A stretch of DNA of 64,000 nt from Halobacteria archaeon AArc-dxtr1 (lineage in GTDB: Archaea > Halobacteriota > Halobacteria > Halobacteriales > Natrialbaceae), in assembly GCA_025517425.1 (NCBI GenBank), contig JAOPJY010000003.1, forward strand, positions 205,367 to 269,366, in the 5' to 3' direction. Made by a program: the position numbers and the translations under genes. How positions within the stretch are numbered: the first letter of the stretch is position 1; the number at the start of each line of letters is the position of its first letter. Under the pieces are notes generated by a model. It saw nothing but the letters and a program-made list of their open reading frames with translations. It was not told the origin of the DNA and ran no database searches. Shown in pieces: positions 7,831-17,742 of this stretch.

Positions 7831-9009
7831 TCAGTCGTCCGCCTCGACCTCGACCCGGTCGTGGATGTGCCCCTCCCGCGTTCGGAGGTGTCGCGGCTGA
7901 CGATCGTTCGAGACCGCGAGCACCTCCGCGACGATGCTGTGGGCGATCTGGTACGGCGAGCCGCCACCGAGATCGAGCCCGATCGGCGTGTACAGTGCCT
8001 TTAACTCGCCCTCGTCGAACGTTCGCCCCTCTTCTTCGAACACCTCGACCATCTCCGCGAAGCGCTCGTTCGGCCCCATCAGCCCGACGTAGGGGACGTC
8101 GGCGTCGATCAGCGCTTCGACGGCCAGCCGGTCGTCGATGAAGTTGTGGGTCATGACGACGGCGTGGGTGCGCTCGTCCAGATCGACGCCCGCAGCGTCG
8201 AAATCGGCCGCGATCGTTCCGGGTGAGGTCGTAAGCGTTTGGTCTGCGTCCGGGAACTTCTCGGCGAGGTCGACCGCACCGCGGAAGCCGACCACCGTGA
8301 CGCGGAAGTCGTTTTTGGCCGCGAGTTCGGTGACGGGACCGACGTCGTGGCCGGTGCCGAAGATCACGAGTTCCTCGGGCGCTGCGAGCCCGTCGACGAA
8401 GATCTCGAGGGTCCCGTTCCCGGAGTCGAGGTCGACCACGTCGGCCTTCCCCGAACTGGCGAGTTCGGCGGCGGCGCTCTCGAGTCCGGACGGCCAGTCG
8501 GTCGCGGGCTCGCCGTCGGGCGTCGATAGGCGACCCTCGTTTTCGGGGTGGTAGTACGCCCGGTCGCCGCGCTCGAGCGGGTCCCCGTCGGGTGTCGAGA
8601 GCACGGTGCAGATACCGACGTCGCGCCCGTCGTCGAAGGCCGCGACAGCCGGTCGGTAGGTCTCAGAGAGTGGCTCGAGTAGCACCTCGATGATTCCGTT
8701 ACAGCCCACGCCAAGCCCCCAGACGTCGTCCTCGTCGTCTTCCATCAGGTCGTAGGTGACGAGTTTCGGTCGCCCCTCGGCGCGGACCTCCTCGGCGACC
8801 CGCAGCAGTTCGTCCTCCAGACAGCCCGCGGTAATGCTGCCGATTCCCCCCGCCTCGTCAAGGAGCATCTTCGCGCCCGGCCGACGGTAGGCGCTGCCCT
8901 CGACGTCGACGATCGTCGCGAGGACGTCCTCGTCCGACGCTGCTTCGATACGCTCTCGAACGCGCTGTACCACTGCCGTCTCCGGTACGCTCCAGTTGCG
9001 TCGTGTCAT
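7831..9009 (-). CDS. XdhC/CoxF-family molybdoenzyme maturation protein (first of two in the operon)
   Basis: 392 aa. XdhC proteins bind the molybdenum cofactor and help sulfurate and insert it into xanthine/CO dehydrogenase-family enzymes. The N-terminal XdhC_CoxI domain contains VDVEGSAYRRPGAKMLL, AGCLEDEL and LGVGCNGIIEVLLEPL. The C-terminal Rossmann domain follows, with VIFGTGHDVGPVTELA and, near the end, YVGLMGPNERF and PIGLDLGGGSPYQIA. It is the last gene of the cox operon, 33 bases after the DUF364 gene. A divergent XdhC copy occurs at 12468-13580, so the operon carries two. Confidence 0.92.
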   Translation of the reverse strand: MTRRNWSVPETAVVQRVRERIEAASDEDVLATIVDVEGSAYRRPGAKMLLDEAGGIGSITAGCLEDELLRVAEEVRAEGRPKLVTYDLMEDDEDDVWGLGVGCNGIIEVLLEPLSETYRPAVAAFDDGRDVGICTVLSTPDGDPLERGDRAYYHPENEGRLSTPDGEPATDWPSGLESAAAELASSGKADVVDLDSGNGTLEIFVDGLAAPEELVIFGTGHDVGPVTELAAKNDFRVTVVGFRGAVDLAEKFPDADQTLTTSPGTIAADFDAAGVDLDERTHAVVMTHNFIDDRLAVEALIDADVPYVGLMGPNERFAEMVEVFEEEGRTFDEGELKALYTPIGLDLGGGSPYQIAHSIVAEVLAVSNDRQPRHLRTREGHIHDRVEVEADD

Positions 9010-9042
9010 GGTCTGGTCGTGTTGTCGTGCGTGTCTGACCCG

Positions 9043-9963
9043 TCAGCTGTCGCCTTCCGGGTGTTCCCTGTTATCAGTTCGTTCGGTCCCGAGCGCCTTC
9101 AATGGGTCGCCCGACCCGCCAACCGCCACCGGATCCTCGCCTTCGGCATCGTTGCGAACGAGGAACCCCTTCTCGACACCGGCGTCGTGCAGTGACGTCC
9201 CGCACGCCCCCGACGTGACGGCTCGCCGAACCGACTCGGTAGCCGCTATCGAGGCCCCTGCGAGCACGTCGACGCCCGCGTCGAACGCCGGTTCCGGGAC
9301 GAACGAGGCGGTCGCGCCAATGAGGACGACGACCTGCTCGTCCGTGGCGAGCTCGAGATAGTGATCGATGCCGCCGTACAGCAGCGCCGAACCCGTGACG
9401 AAGACCACGTCGGCGCCGTCGATCGCCGACGCGGCCTCGCCGGGTTCGAACAGCGAGACCCCGACGTCCGATGGCGTTTCCGGGACGGCGTCGGGGTCCG
9501 GGCGGCGCTCGATGACGCGCACCGAAACGTCGCCGAACTTCCGAAACGCGGGTCCGAAGAGACCAACGGTCGCGATCGTCCCAACGTCGTCGTCCAGAAG
9601 TTCCATCGGATCGCCCCGGCGCCAGTCGAGCAAGGGCGCAGAGAGGGCGTTTGCGGTCGCGATCGCGATTGCGACGGCGACCCGCGAGTCGGCGTCTGAC
9701 GGCGGCCGCCAGTTGGCGTCGAGCCAGCCGAGGACGGCGCCGGCGCCGGTCGGAATCTCCGGGGGCGTCCCCGAAGGCCGGTAGGCCAGTGCAGCTGTCG
9801 ATCGGGCCTCCCCGTTTTGGCCTGCTGTCTCTCGTACCTCCACACCGTCGAGTTCGACCATGATCGCCCCGTCGCCGACCGTTACGCGATCAATCTCGGC
9901 CGATTCGACGTCGATCCGACGTCTGAGTGTCGCGGCGACCTCCGCTATGATTCGATCGCTCAC
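9043..9963 (-). CDS. DUF364/DUF4213 Rossmann-like protein, cox operon
   Basis: 306 aa with a GTG start at 9963 overlapping the upstream stop (GTGA). The N-terminal DUF4213-like region is IIAEVAATLRRRI and VTVGDGAIMVELDG. The C-terminal DUF364 Rossmann-like half includes VGLFGPAFRKF, VVFVTGSALLYGG and VVVLIGATASFVP. Family members are described as putative heavy-metal chelation proteins and recur near molybdenum or tungsten enzymes. A role in metal or cofactor delivery to the CO dehydrogenase is inferred from the operon only. Confidence 0.85.
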   Translation of the reverse strand: MSDRIIAEVAATLRRRIDVESAEIDRVTVGDGAIMVELDGVEVRETAGQNGEARSTAALAYRPSGTPPEIPTGAGAVLGWLDANWRPPSDADSRVAVAIAIATANALSAPLLDWRRGDPMELLDDDVGTIATVGLFGPAFRKFGDVSVRVIERRPDPDAVPETPSDVGVSLFEPGEAASAIDGADVVFVTGSALLYGGIDHYLELATDEQVVVLIGATASFVPEPAFDAGVDVLAGASIAATESVRRAVTSGACGTSLHDAGVEKGFLVRNDAEGEDPVAVGGSGDPLKALGTERTDNREHPEGDS

Positions 9964-11462
9964 GATCTCCCACCGTCGGATGCGTAGGCCGGCCCACCGC
10001 TGGAAACTGAATCCGAACCGGTCACCTCGAACCGTCGCGGATCGTGTTCGTATCCCACCGCACCCGAGAGTCCGCGCTGTTCTAGCTGCCGGGCGGCCTC
10101 CGCGAGGTCTGCGGGTGTGGCAAACCCGAAGAGGGCGTCGATGTAGGGGAGACACGTTCGCATTCCCTTCGTCGCCGGTTCGTAGCTTGCCGCGACTGCG
10201 AGTGGGTTGAGCCAGACGATCGCTCCGGCCCGCGTCGCAAGCCAGGTGATCCCCGACTCGAGGGCCGCGTCGTCGCCGACATCTAACCCGTCGCTGACGA
10301 CGACCAGGACGGTGTCGCGGTCGACCGCGTCCGGATTGCGAGTTCGGATCGCTTCCATCGCCGCGCCGATTCGCGTCCCGCCGCCCCAGCGGACCGACGC
10401 CTCCCGCAGCGTCGCGGCCGGATCGCCGTCGGTACGATCGAACTGCGCGGTGACGTCGGCGAACTCGTCGTCGAAAAGAAAGACTCGGCCGCGTCGACTG
10501 CGCTCGTGGACGCGCTCGGCGAACGCGAGCAGCGTCGCCCGGTCGATCGTATCGAGGACAGAGCCGCTCACGTCGAGCAGCAGACAGACCCGGCGCTCGC
10601 TGTCTGCGCGCTCGCGTCGGGGCAAGACGACGGGCGCGCCGCCGGTCTCCAGGGCGGCCCGGAGCGCCCGGCGGGCGTCGACCTGGCCTCTCTGTCCCCT
10701 GCTTGGCTGCTCCCGGCGCCCAGGCATCGTCGAGAGCGCGTCGACGAAGCGGTCGATCGCCGCGCGCTCGCGGTCGCCGAGCAGTACGCTGGGAGCGTCG
10801 ATTTCGCTCCGGTCGCCCGAGGTACTGAACCGGCGGGCGTCCTCGTCACCGCCTTCGGAGGGGCGCTCGCCGGTCGCGTGGCGCCGCCCCGTCCGGATCC
10901 GGACCGCTGCTCGTTCGGAGTCTCCCGTCTCACCGTCCGGAACCTCGGCGTCGGATTCCTCCTCGTGGGAGTCGCCCGACTCGCCGGCCATCTCTTCGGA
11001 GACGTCGGCCGGAATCGTCACCGACTCCCCCTCGTCTTCGTCGTGCTCCTCGGATGGCCGCGAGGAGATCCGGTCGATCCCGGTCCGCAGCCGGTGCCAG
11101 AACGTCGGGAAGTACTCGTCGAACGCCTCGAGATCCGTCTCCTCGGCGATTAGCGACGCGCGCATCGCGCTCTCGACGCGCTCGCGGTCCGAGAGACCGA
11201 CGACGGCGAGCGCCCGGGCGGCGTCCAAGCCGCCCGTAATCGGCACGGTAGCGCCGGTTGCCCGAAGCTGGCTTGCGAACCGAATTATTTCGGTGAGGAC
11301 GTGCTCGCGGGCGGCCTGAAAGTCCGGAACGCCACGGGAGACCTCCGGACGGGCAATACCCCCGGTTCGGTCGACGGAGCCGCCGACGGCCCACTCGGGG
11401 CGCACGTTCGACTGGCTGTCGGGCTCAGCGTCTGTCGTTTCGTCTGGCGACTCCTCTGTCAT
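9960..11462 (-). CDS. coxE: CoxE-like von Willebrand factor A protein
   Basis: 500 aa. In characterised cox clusters CoxE is a VWA protein that works with the MoxR-type AAA+ protein CoxD to build the [CuSMoO2] site of CO dehydrogenase. Here the N-terminal half is an acidic helical region (GATVPITGGLDAARALAVVG). The VWA domain follows, with the MIDAS motif DVSGS in VCLLLDVSGSVLDTIDRA, then GGGTRIGAAM and VVVSDGLDVGD. A charged linker of about 120 residues separates the halves. The start lies one base after the AAA+ gene's stop, so translation is coupled. Confidence 0.92.
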   Translation of the reverse strand: MTEESPDETTDAEPDSQSNVRPEWAVGGSVDRTGGIARPEVSRGVPDFQAAREHVLTEIIRFASQLRATGATVPITGGLDAARALAVVGLSDRERVESAMRASLIAEETDLEAFDEYFPTFWHRLRTGIDRISSRPSEEHDEDEGESVTIPADVSEEMAGESGDSHEEESDAEVPDGETGDSERAAVRIRTGRRHATGERPSEGGDEDARRFSTSGDRSEIDAPSVLLGDRERAAIDRFVDALSTMPGRREQPSRGQRGQVDARRALRAALETGGAPVVLPRRERADSERRVCLLLDVSGSVLDTIDRATLLAFAERVHERSRRGRVFLFDDEFADVTAQFDRTDGDPAATLREASVRWGGGTRIGAAMEAIRTRNPDAVDRDTVLVVVSDGLDVGDDAALESGITWLATRAGAIVWLNPLAVAASYEPATKGMRTCLPYIDALFGFATPADLAEAARQLEQRGLSGAVGYEHDPRRFEVTGSDSVSSGGPAYASDGGRS

Positions 11463-11463
11463 A

Positions 11464-12471
11464 TTACTCCGGGGGAGCTGCCGCCGCCTCGGCGGCCTCG
11501 TGCAGCCGACCGAGGAGGTCGGCGTCGACTCGGCCGACGTCCTCGGCCTCTTTCAGCAGGCAACCGAGCGTCGACTCGATCTCCTGTGGCGAGAGCGATC
11601 CCTCGCCGTCCCCGTTTCGCAGCGCGGCTACCGCCCGCGCCCAGTCTAAGGTCTCGGCGACGCCGGGCTGTTTGAGAAACGCCTCTTCGCGGAGGTTCTC
11701 GACGACGGCACAGACCTCGGCGGCGACCGCCGCGTCGAGTTCGGGCACCTTCCGGCGGACGATTTCGTACTCCGTGTCGAACGACGGTGGCTCGACGTGG
11801 AGATACAGACAGCGTCGCTTCAGCGCGTCGCTCAGTCCCCGCGTCCGGTTCGAGGTGAGGACGACGATCGGCGGGTGCTCGGCCGCGACGGTCCCGAGTT
11901 CGGGGATCGACACCTGAAAGTCAGAGAGCAGTTCGAGGAGGAACGCCTCGAACTCGGCGTCCGCGCGGTCGATCTCGTCGACGAGCAACACCGGCGGCCG
12001 GTCGCCCTCGGTTGACAGCGCCCGCAGGAGGGGTCGTTCGAGCAAGAACTCGTCGTCGAAGACCGACCGCGGCGCGACGGCCTCGGCTGCGTTTTCGCCA
12101 CCTTCGACTGCGTTTTGGTCCCTCTCGACTGCGCCCCCGCTTCCACCTGCCTCTGTCGCGACGGCTCCCTCGTTGGATTGAACCGCCAGCAGCTGTTTGG
12201 TGTAGTTCCACTCGTAGAGGGCGTTTTCGGCTGTCAGCCCCTCGTAACACTGCAGCCGGATCAACTCGGTGTCAAACCCCTCGGCCAGCACCTTCCCCAG
12301 CTCGGTCTTCCCGCTTCCCGGCGGTCCCTCGACGAGCAGCGGTCGCCCCAGCTGTAAGGCGAGGTAGGCAGTCGTCACGATGCGGTCGTTGGCGACGTAC
12401 TCGGCCGCCTCGAACCGCTCGCGAAGCTCCGACTCGGTCACGGACGCGAACGGCGACGGTGACTCGCTCAT
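11464..12471 (-). CDS. coxD: CoxD-like MoxR-family AAA+ ATPase
   Basis: 335 aa. MoxR-type ATPase that, with CoxE, is needed in bacterial systems to assemble the CO dehydrogenase active site. The Walker A motif is EGPPGSGKTELGK (residues about 53-65). Walker B and its surroundings are LLVDEIDRADAEFEAFLLE, followed by sensor VLTSNRTRGLSDALKRR. An insertion rich in Gly, Glu and Ala (about residues 100-140) is unusual compared with compact MoxR proteins. It starts in a 4-base overlap with the XdhC gene stop. Confidence 0.94.
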   Translation of the reverse strand: MSESPSPFASVTESELRERFEAAEYVANDRIVTTAYLALQLGRPLLVEGPPGSGKTELGKVLAEGFDTELIRLQCYEGLTAENALYEWNYTKQLLAVQSNEGAVATEAGGSGGAVERDQNAVEGGENAAEAVAPRSVFDDEFLLERPLLRALSTEGDRPPVLLVDEIDRADAEFEAFLLELLSDFQVSIPELGTVAAEHPPIVVLTSNRTRGLSDALKRRCLYLHVEPPSFDTEYEIVRRKVPELDAAVAAEVCAVVENLREEAFLKQPGVAETLDWARAVAALRNGDGEGSLSPQEIESTLGCLLKEAEDVGRVDADLLGRLHEAAEAAAAPPE

Positions 12472-13580
12472 ACCGTCTCCGATGGGGTCGCGTTACTTCC
12501 CGATTCCGGTGACTCGGACTTGGAGTTATCCGACTCCGAGCCATCGGCTCGATCAGCGCCAGCGTCCTCGCTCTCGCAAAACCCGCCGCTCTCCTCGGCC
12601 GCCGACTCGTCCTCGCCCGACCGGAACGCATCGCCGTTTGCAACCGCCACGAGCTCGGCCAGCACGCTGACTGCGATCTCGGCGGGCGAGCCGGCGTCGA
12701 TGTCGAGTCCGGCAGGGCTCGTCACGCGCTCGCGGACGTCTCCCTGGTCTGCGTCGAGCAGCGCCGCCGCACGTTCCGTGACGCGCGCGGCGCGCTTCTC
12801 GCTGGCGACGAGGCCGACGTAGGGGGCTCGCGCACTCACTCCTGCGGCTACCCCCTCGGGGTCGCACTCCCCCATCGAGGCTGCGACGACGAGCGTCCGG
12901 TCGTCGATCAGCGCCTCGATGGCGTCGGGATCACTCGTCGCCAGAACGGTGCCATCGGCGGCCTCCTGGACGGGATCGGCGTCAGTCAGCTCATCAGTGG
13001 TGTCGGTCGGCCTGCCCTCGACGTCGTCCGACCCCGCCGGCGATTCGGCGGCACGCCCGCTCTCGGCGGATGGATCTACCGTCACGATCTCGAAGGGCAG
13101 TTCGGTGGCGAGTCGACGCAGCGAATTCGCGACCGGCGTTGCGCCGACCACGACGATCCGGGCCGTCGGCCGAACCGGTTCGACAAACACCTCCAGGGTC
13201 CCTTCGCTGTGACACTTCATCGGGTGGGCGGAGAGGCCCGGCCGGTCGATGGCGTCTGGCTCAGGCGCGATCCCGACGAGTCGAGACTCACCGTCCGCTA
13301 TCGCGGCCAGCGCCTCTTCGGTCACCGCCGACTGTGCGCAAGATAGCCCGCCGATCCAGCCGTGGAGTTCGCCGTCGCGGGTGGCGACTGCGCTGTCGCC
13401 GACGGTCGTCGAGACCGGTGGCTCCCGACGCACGACCGTGGCGGTCGCGAACGGCTCGCGCGCCCGGCGCAGGCGCTCTGCGAGCGCCCCCGGGTCCTCC
13501 GCGTCCGTCGGGGCGTCTCCGCCCGCGCGCCCTGGCTCCGCCCGGTTCGAACCGCCGTCGGTATTCTCCTCGCCGTTCAT
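12468..13580 (-). CDS. XdhC/CoxF-family maturation protein (second copy, next to coxL)
   Basis: About 370 aa. The XdhC-type N-terminus includes RREPPVSTTVGDSAV and HGWIGGLSCAQSAV, with a conserved Cys. The Rossmann half starts ARIVVVGATPVANSL and ends in SPAGLDIDAGSPAEIAVSVL. Long Ser/Glu/Asp-rich tails occur at both ends and in a mid-protein insert. The ATG at 13580 (MNGEENTDGG) is preferred; the frame stays open to 13625. It is more diverged from the XdhC family than the copy at 7831. It sits directly downstream of coxL after 109 bases and is coupled to coxD. Confidence 0.88.
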   Translation of the reverse strand: MNGEENTDGGSNRAEPGRAGGDAPTDAEDPGALAERLRRAREPFATATVVRREPPVSTTVGDSAVATRDGELHGWIGGLSCAQSAVTEEALAAIADGESRLVGIAPEPDAIDRPGLSAHPMKCHSEGTLEVFVEPVRPTARIVVVGATPVANSLRRLATELPFEIVTVDPSAESGRAAESPAGSDDVEGRPTDTTDELTDADPVQEAADGTVLATSDPDAIEALIDDRTLVVAASMGECDPEGVAAGVSARAPYVGLVASEKRAARVTERAAALLDADQGDVRERVTSPAGLDIDAGSPAEIAVSVLAELVAVANGDAFRSGEDESAAEESGGFCESEDAGADRADGSESDNSKSESPESGSNATPSETV

Positions 13581-13689
13581 CGCTACGTTCAGTCTCGTTC
13601 CGTGGTAGTAGGTGCGTCCGTCCATTAGTCGTGTCGGGAATCGGCACGCGACCGGAAATCGCCGTCCGGTCGACCGAGTCGATCCCGTC

Positions 13690-16152
13690 TCAGTCGTCCG
13701 CTTGCAGTTCGATCTCGACGTTCTCCGCTGGATCGACCGCGAGCCCGGCCTCGTCGAGTTTCTCCCAGACGACGTCGGGGGTCATCGGCATCTCGACGTG
13801 GGTGATCCCGGCGTGGCTCATCGCATCGACGACGGCGTTGACGATGGCCGGCGGCGAGCCGACCGTGGGTGATTCGCCGACCCCCTTCGCCCCGATGGGG
13901 TGGTGTGGCGAGGGCGTCACGGTGTGGCCCGTCTCGAACTCGGGAATCTCCATCGACGTGGGGAGCAGGTAGTTCATGAAGTCCCCGCCGGTGACGTTGC
14001 CGTTGTCGTCGAAGGTGACGTGTTCCATCATCGCGGTGCCGATGCCCTGGGCGAGCCCGCCGTGGATCTGGCCCTCGATCACCATCGGGTTGATCCGGTT
14101 GCCACAGTCGTCGACCGCGACGAACTTCTCGAAGTCGACCTCGCCGGTTTCGCGATCGACCTCGACGACGACGATGTACGAGCCGAAGGGGTAGGTCATC
14201 TCCGGCGGATCGTAGTAGTTGATCGCCTCGAGCCCCGGGTCTTCGCCGGCCGGTTTGTTCATGTACGCACCCGCGGCGATCTCGGTCATCGAGATCGACC
14301 GGTCTGGCGCGCCCGCCACGTGGAACTCGCCGCTCTGGCGGTCCCAGGTGATATCGTCCTCGCTGGCTTCGAGCTCGTTGGCCGCGATCGATTTGGCCTT
14401 CTCGCGGACCTTCCGGGAGGCGACGGCGGCCGCCGCCCCCGCGACCGGCGTACTCCGCGAGCCGTACGTACCCAGTCCGTAGGGGTCGGTGTCCGTGTCG
14501 CCGTGTTCGACGGTGATGTCGTCGACGTCGAGCCCTAACTCCTCGGCGACGATCTGGGCGAACGTCGTCTCGTGGCCCTGTCCCTGGGTCTGGACGCCGA
14601 CGCGAACCGTCGCCTTGCCGGTCGGGTGGACCCGGATCTCCGCGGAGTCGAACATCTCGACGCCTGCGATGTCACACGTCTTGCCGGGGCCGGCGCCGAC
14701 GACCTCGGTAAACGAGGAGATGCCGATGCCGAGCAGTTTGTCGGAGCCGTCTTCGAGCCGGCGCTGTTGCTCCTCGCGGTACTCGTCGTAGTCGGCCATC
14801 TCGAGGGCCTTGTCTAAGGCCTTCTCGTAGTCGCCCGAATCGTAGTTCCACCCCGTCGGGCTCTCGTAGGGGAACTGCTCGGGCTGGATGAAGTTCTTCC
14901 GGCGGATCTCGGCGGGATCCATCTCGAGTTCGTCCGCGAGCACCTTCACCATCCGCTCGATGAGGTAGACCGCCTCCGTCACCCGGAACGAACACCGGTA
15001 GGCGACGCCGCCGGGTGCGCTGTTTGTGTAGGCGGCCGTCAACGAGCCGTAGGCCGTGTCGACGTCGTACGATCCCGTGAAGATGTTGAAGAAGCCGGCC
15101 GGGAACTTCGAGGGCTGGGCGACGGCGTTGTAGGCGCCGTGGTCTGCCAGCACGTCGGTTCTGACCGCCAGAATCTCGCCGTCTTCACTGGCGGCGAGCT
15201 CGCCGGTCATGTCGTAGTCGCGGGCAAAGCCCGTCGACTGGATGTTCTCCGAGCGCTCCTCGACCCACTTGACAGGTTGCTCGAGCACGTACGACGCAGC
15301 TGCAGCCACGACGTAGCCGGGGTAGATCGGCACCTTGTTGCCGAAGCCGCCCCCGACGTCCGGACTCACGATCCGAATCTTGTGCTCGGGGATCCCCGAG
15401 ACCATCGCGAACAGCGTCCGGTGGATGTGGGGCGCCTGCGAGGTCATGTGGACCGTCAGCTTGTCCTTTCCGGGGTCGTAGTCGCCGACGGCGCCGCAGG
15501 TCTCGATCGGCGCTGGGTGGAGGCGCTGGTAGAGCATCTGCTCTTTGACGGTGACGTCGGCCTCCGCGAACACCTCCTCGGTGGCCTCCTTGTCGCCCGT
15601 CTCCCAGTCGAGACAGTGGTTGTCCTCCTTACCCTCGATGTCGTCGCGGATCACCGGGGCGTCATCTTCTAAGGCATCCTCGGCGCGGACGACCGGGTCC
15701 AGCACGTCGTAGTCGACGACGACCTTCTCCGCGCCGTCTTTGGCGGCGTAGCGGTCCTCGGCGATGACCGCGGCGACCTCCTGGGACTGGAATTTGACCT
15801 TGTCGTTGACCAGTACGTCCTGTGTGTCGTCCATCAGCGTCGGCATCGTCGCCAGATCGTACTCCGCCAGGTCCTCGGCGGTGAGGACGGCGACGACGCC
15901 ATCGATCTTCATCGCGCGGGATTTGTCGATCCCCTCGATTCGGGCGTGGGCGTGGGGACTGCGGACGATCTCGCAGTGGAGCATCCCCGGCTTCTTGATG
16001 TCGTCGACGTAGTTTCCGCGACCGGTGATGAAGCGCTGGTCTTCTTTGCGTTTGACCTCCTCACCCATCCCGCCGCGACCGTGCCCGCAGTGTTTCTCGG
16101 GCTGGGGACCACCGTCTTCGGCCTGTGCGAACCGCTCGGAGTCGCTGCTCAT
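13690..16152 (-). CDS. coxL: Form I aerobic carbon monoxide dehydrogenase, large (molybdenum) subunit
   Basis: 820 aa, the usual size. It binds molybdopterin cytosine dinucleotide and, in form I enzymes, a Mo-S-Cu centre that oxidises CO with water to CO2. The form I signature is present: [16 protein letters not shown], with the copper-ligating Cys at residue 387. The catalytic glutamate lies in [12 protein letters not shown] at residue 760. Form II homologues of unclear function carry AYRGAGR instead. MCD-binding segments such as [19 protein letters not shown] are also present. The start overlaps the coxS stop by 4 bases. Electrons would pass through CoxS and CoxM to the respiratory chain. 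Confidence 0.97.
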   Translation of the reverse strand: MSSDSERFAQAEDGGPQPEKHCGHGRGGMGEEVKRKEDQRFITGRGNYVDDIKKPGMLHCEIVRSPHAHARIEGIDKSRAMKIDGVVAVLTAEDLAEYDLATMPTLMDDTQDVLVNDKVKFQSQEVAAVIAEDRYAAKDGAEKVVVDYDVLDPVVRAEDALEDDAPVIRDDIEGKEDNHCLDWETGDKEATEEVFAEADVTVKEQMLYQRLHPAPIETCGAVGDYDPGKDKLTVHMTSQAPHIHRTLFAMVSGIPEHKIRIVSPDVGGGFGNKVPIYPGYVVAAAASYVLEQPVKWVEERSENIQSTGFARDYDMTGELAASEDGEILAVRTDVLADHGAYNAVAQPSKFPAGFFNIFTGSYDVDTAYGSLTAAYTNSAPGGVAYRCSFRVTEAVYLIERMVKVLADELEMDPAEIRRKNFIQPEQFPYESPTGWNYDSGDYEKALDKALEMADYDEYREEQQRRLEDGSDKLLGIGISSFTEVVGAGPGKTCDIAGVEMFDSAEIRVHPTGKATVRVGVQTQGQGHETTFAQIVAEELGLDVDDITVEHGDTDTDPYGLGTYGSRSTPVAGAAAAVASRKVREKAKSIAANELEASEDDITWDRQSGEFHVAGAPDRSISMTEIAAGAYMNKPAGEDPGLEAINYYDPPEMTYPFGSYIVVVEVDRETGEVDFEKFVAVDDCGNRINPMVIEGQIHGGLAQGIGTAMMEHVTFDDNGNVTGGDFMNYLLPTSMEIPEFETGHTVTPSPHHPIGAKGVGESPTVGSPPAIVNAVVDAMSHAGITHVEMPMTPDVVWEKLDEAGLAVDPAENVEIELQADD

Positions 16153-16826
16153 TCGGCATCACCTCCGTAATTCGGATCGGCACTTACAGGGGCGTCTGGC
16201 CCTGTGTGCGTACGATCGGTCGCCGGCCCGCCACAGCAGTTCTCCGCGCCGCAGTCGAACTCGGCGGACGCGGGATCTCCGCCTTCCGTCGTCGTACTCT
16301 CGCCACGCTCAACGGCGACGCCGCCGTCTGCGGCCGCGATTCCTTCCAGCTCGTCGGCGGCGTACTCGATCGAGCGGACGATGTTCTGGTAGCCGGTACA
16401 CCGACAGAGGTTGCCGCTGATCGCCTCTCGAATTTCGTCCTCGCTCGGGTCCGGGTTCTCGTCGAGCAAGGCTTTGCCCGACATGATCATCCCCGGCGTA
16501 CAGTAGCCACACTGGAGGCCGTGCTCCTCGCGAAAGCCCTCCTGTAGGGGATGCAGCTCGCCGCGCGCTTCGGGCAGTTCTTCCATCCCCTCGACGGTCA
16601 TGAGTTCGCTCCCGTCGGCCTGGGCGGCGAACAGTAGACAGGACTTGATCGGCTCCCCGTCTTTGAGGACCGTACAGGCACCACAGTTGCCCGTATCGCA
16701 GCCGATGTGGGTCCCCGTCAGATCCAGTTGCTCGCGGATCGCGTGGACGAGCAGCGTGCGCGGCTCGACCTCGATTTCGTGCTCGGTGCCGTTTACCGTC
16801 AGCGTGATCTCTCTCTGTGTACTCAT
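16149..16826 (-). CDS. coxS: Carbon monoxide dehydrogenase small (2Fe-2S) subunit with C-terminal Cys-rich extension
   Basis: 225 aa against about 160-170 in typical CoxS. Residues 1-85 form a plant-type ferredoxin domain with [13 protein letters not shown] and the fourth Cys in SCLLF. Residues 90-160 form the helical second cluster domain with [14 protein letters not shown] and [12 protein letters not shown]. It carries electrons from the Mo site to the FAD subunit. The extra 60 or so residues contain [11 protein letters not shown], an additional cysteine cluster not part of the canonical subunit. The start is the ATG at 16826, 28 bases after coxM. Confidence 0.96.
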   Translation of the reverse strand: MSTQREITLTVNGTEHEIEVEPRTLLVHAIREQLDLTGTHIGCDTGNCGACTVLKDGEPIKSCLLFAAQADGSELMTVEGMEELPEARGELHPLQEGFREEHGLQCGYCTPGMIMSGKALLDENPDPSEDEIREAISGNLCRCTGYQNIVRSIEYAADELEGIAAADGGVAVERGESTTTEGGDPASAEFDCGAENCCGGPATDRTHTGPDAPVSADPNYGGDAE

Positions 16827-16854
16827 TGGCGCACCTCCGCGCTGATCTGTGTCG

Positions 16855-17742
16855 TCATTGGCTCACCCTCCGCGTGGCGACGCCCGCCCGCTCGGCTGCA
16901 TCGACGAGCGCGCGCTGGGTCAGGACGTTTACCATCCGCTCTTTGTAGCTCGCGTCGCCGTGTTCGTCCGACTCCGGATTCGACTGCTCGGCGGCGAGTT
17001 CGCCCGCCGCTCTGAACAGCTCCGTACTCGGGTGTTCGCCCTCGAGGTGCTCTTCGGCGTCGGTCGCCCGGACGTTCGTGATGTCGACGGCCGTCAGGCC
17101 GATTCCCGCAGTCTCGATCTTCCCGTCGTCGTCCAACACGAGCCGGACGGCCGAGCCGGCCATCGCGTAGTCGCCGACCTTCCGCTTGAGCTTGTGGTAG
17201 GCACTCCCCTCGTTCGGCTCAGGTGTCGGGACCCGAATCTCGGTCGCCAGTTCGTCTTCGTCTAGCGTCGTATCGTAGGGCAGGAGGAAGAACTCCGCTG
17301 CAGGAATCACCCGCTCGCCGTCGGGACCGCGAGCGACGACCTCGCCGTGATGGGCCAGCAGGACGCTGCCCCAGTCCCCTTTCGGATCGGCCTGCGTGAT
17401 CGAGCCGACGACCGTGCCACGGTTTCTGATCTGCGGGTCGGCGACGAGGGGGGCCGCGTCCGCGAAGCTGCCGTACCGATCTGCGATCATCTCGGCGTCC
17501 TCGACGTCTGCGTGGCGGACCAGCGCGCCGATCCGGAGATATCCGTCGCGCTCTTCGAGCGTGTCGAGCCCCTCGACGTTGTTGATATCGATGACGGTTT
17601 CGGGCACCGCGAGCCGGAATCGGAGCATCGGGACCATGCTCTGGCCGCCGGCCAGAATCGCCCGGTTATCTAGGCTCTCGAGTAAGCTCACGGCCTCGTC
17701 GACCGTCGTCGGCTCGTGGTGCTCGAACTGGGCGGCTTTCAT
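16855..17742 (-). CDS. coxM: Carbon monoxide dehydrogenase medium (FAD) subunit
   Basis: 295 aa, standard length. FAD_binding_5 domain with the pyrophosphate-binding loop [16 protein letters not shown] at about residues 35-50. The second FAD loop is [20 protein letters not shown], followed by the C-terminal CO_deh_flav_C domain. It takes electrons from CoxS and hands them to the membrane quinone pool. Translation is coupled to coxG by a 4-base overlap. Confidence 0.96.
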   Translation of the reverse strand: MKAAQFEHHEPTTVDEAVSLLESLDNRAILAGGQSMVPMLRFRLAVPETVIDINNVEGLDTLEERDGYLRIGALVRHADVEDAEMIADRYGSFADAAPLVADPQIRNRGTVVGSITQADPKGDWGSVLLAHHGEVVARGPDGERVIPAAEFFLLPYDTTLDEDELATEIRVPTPEPNEGSAYHKLKRKVGDYAMAGSAVRLVLDDDGKIETAGIGLTAVDITNVRATDAEEHLEGEHPSTELFRAAGELAAEQSNPESDEHGDASYKERMVNVLTQRALVDAAERAGVATRRVSQ

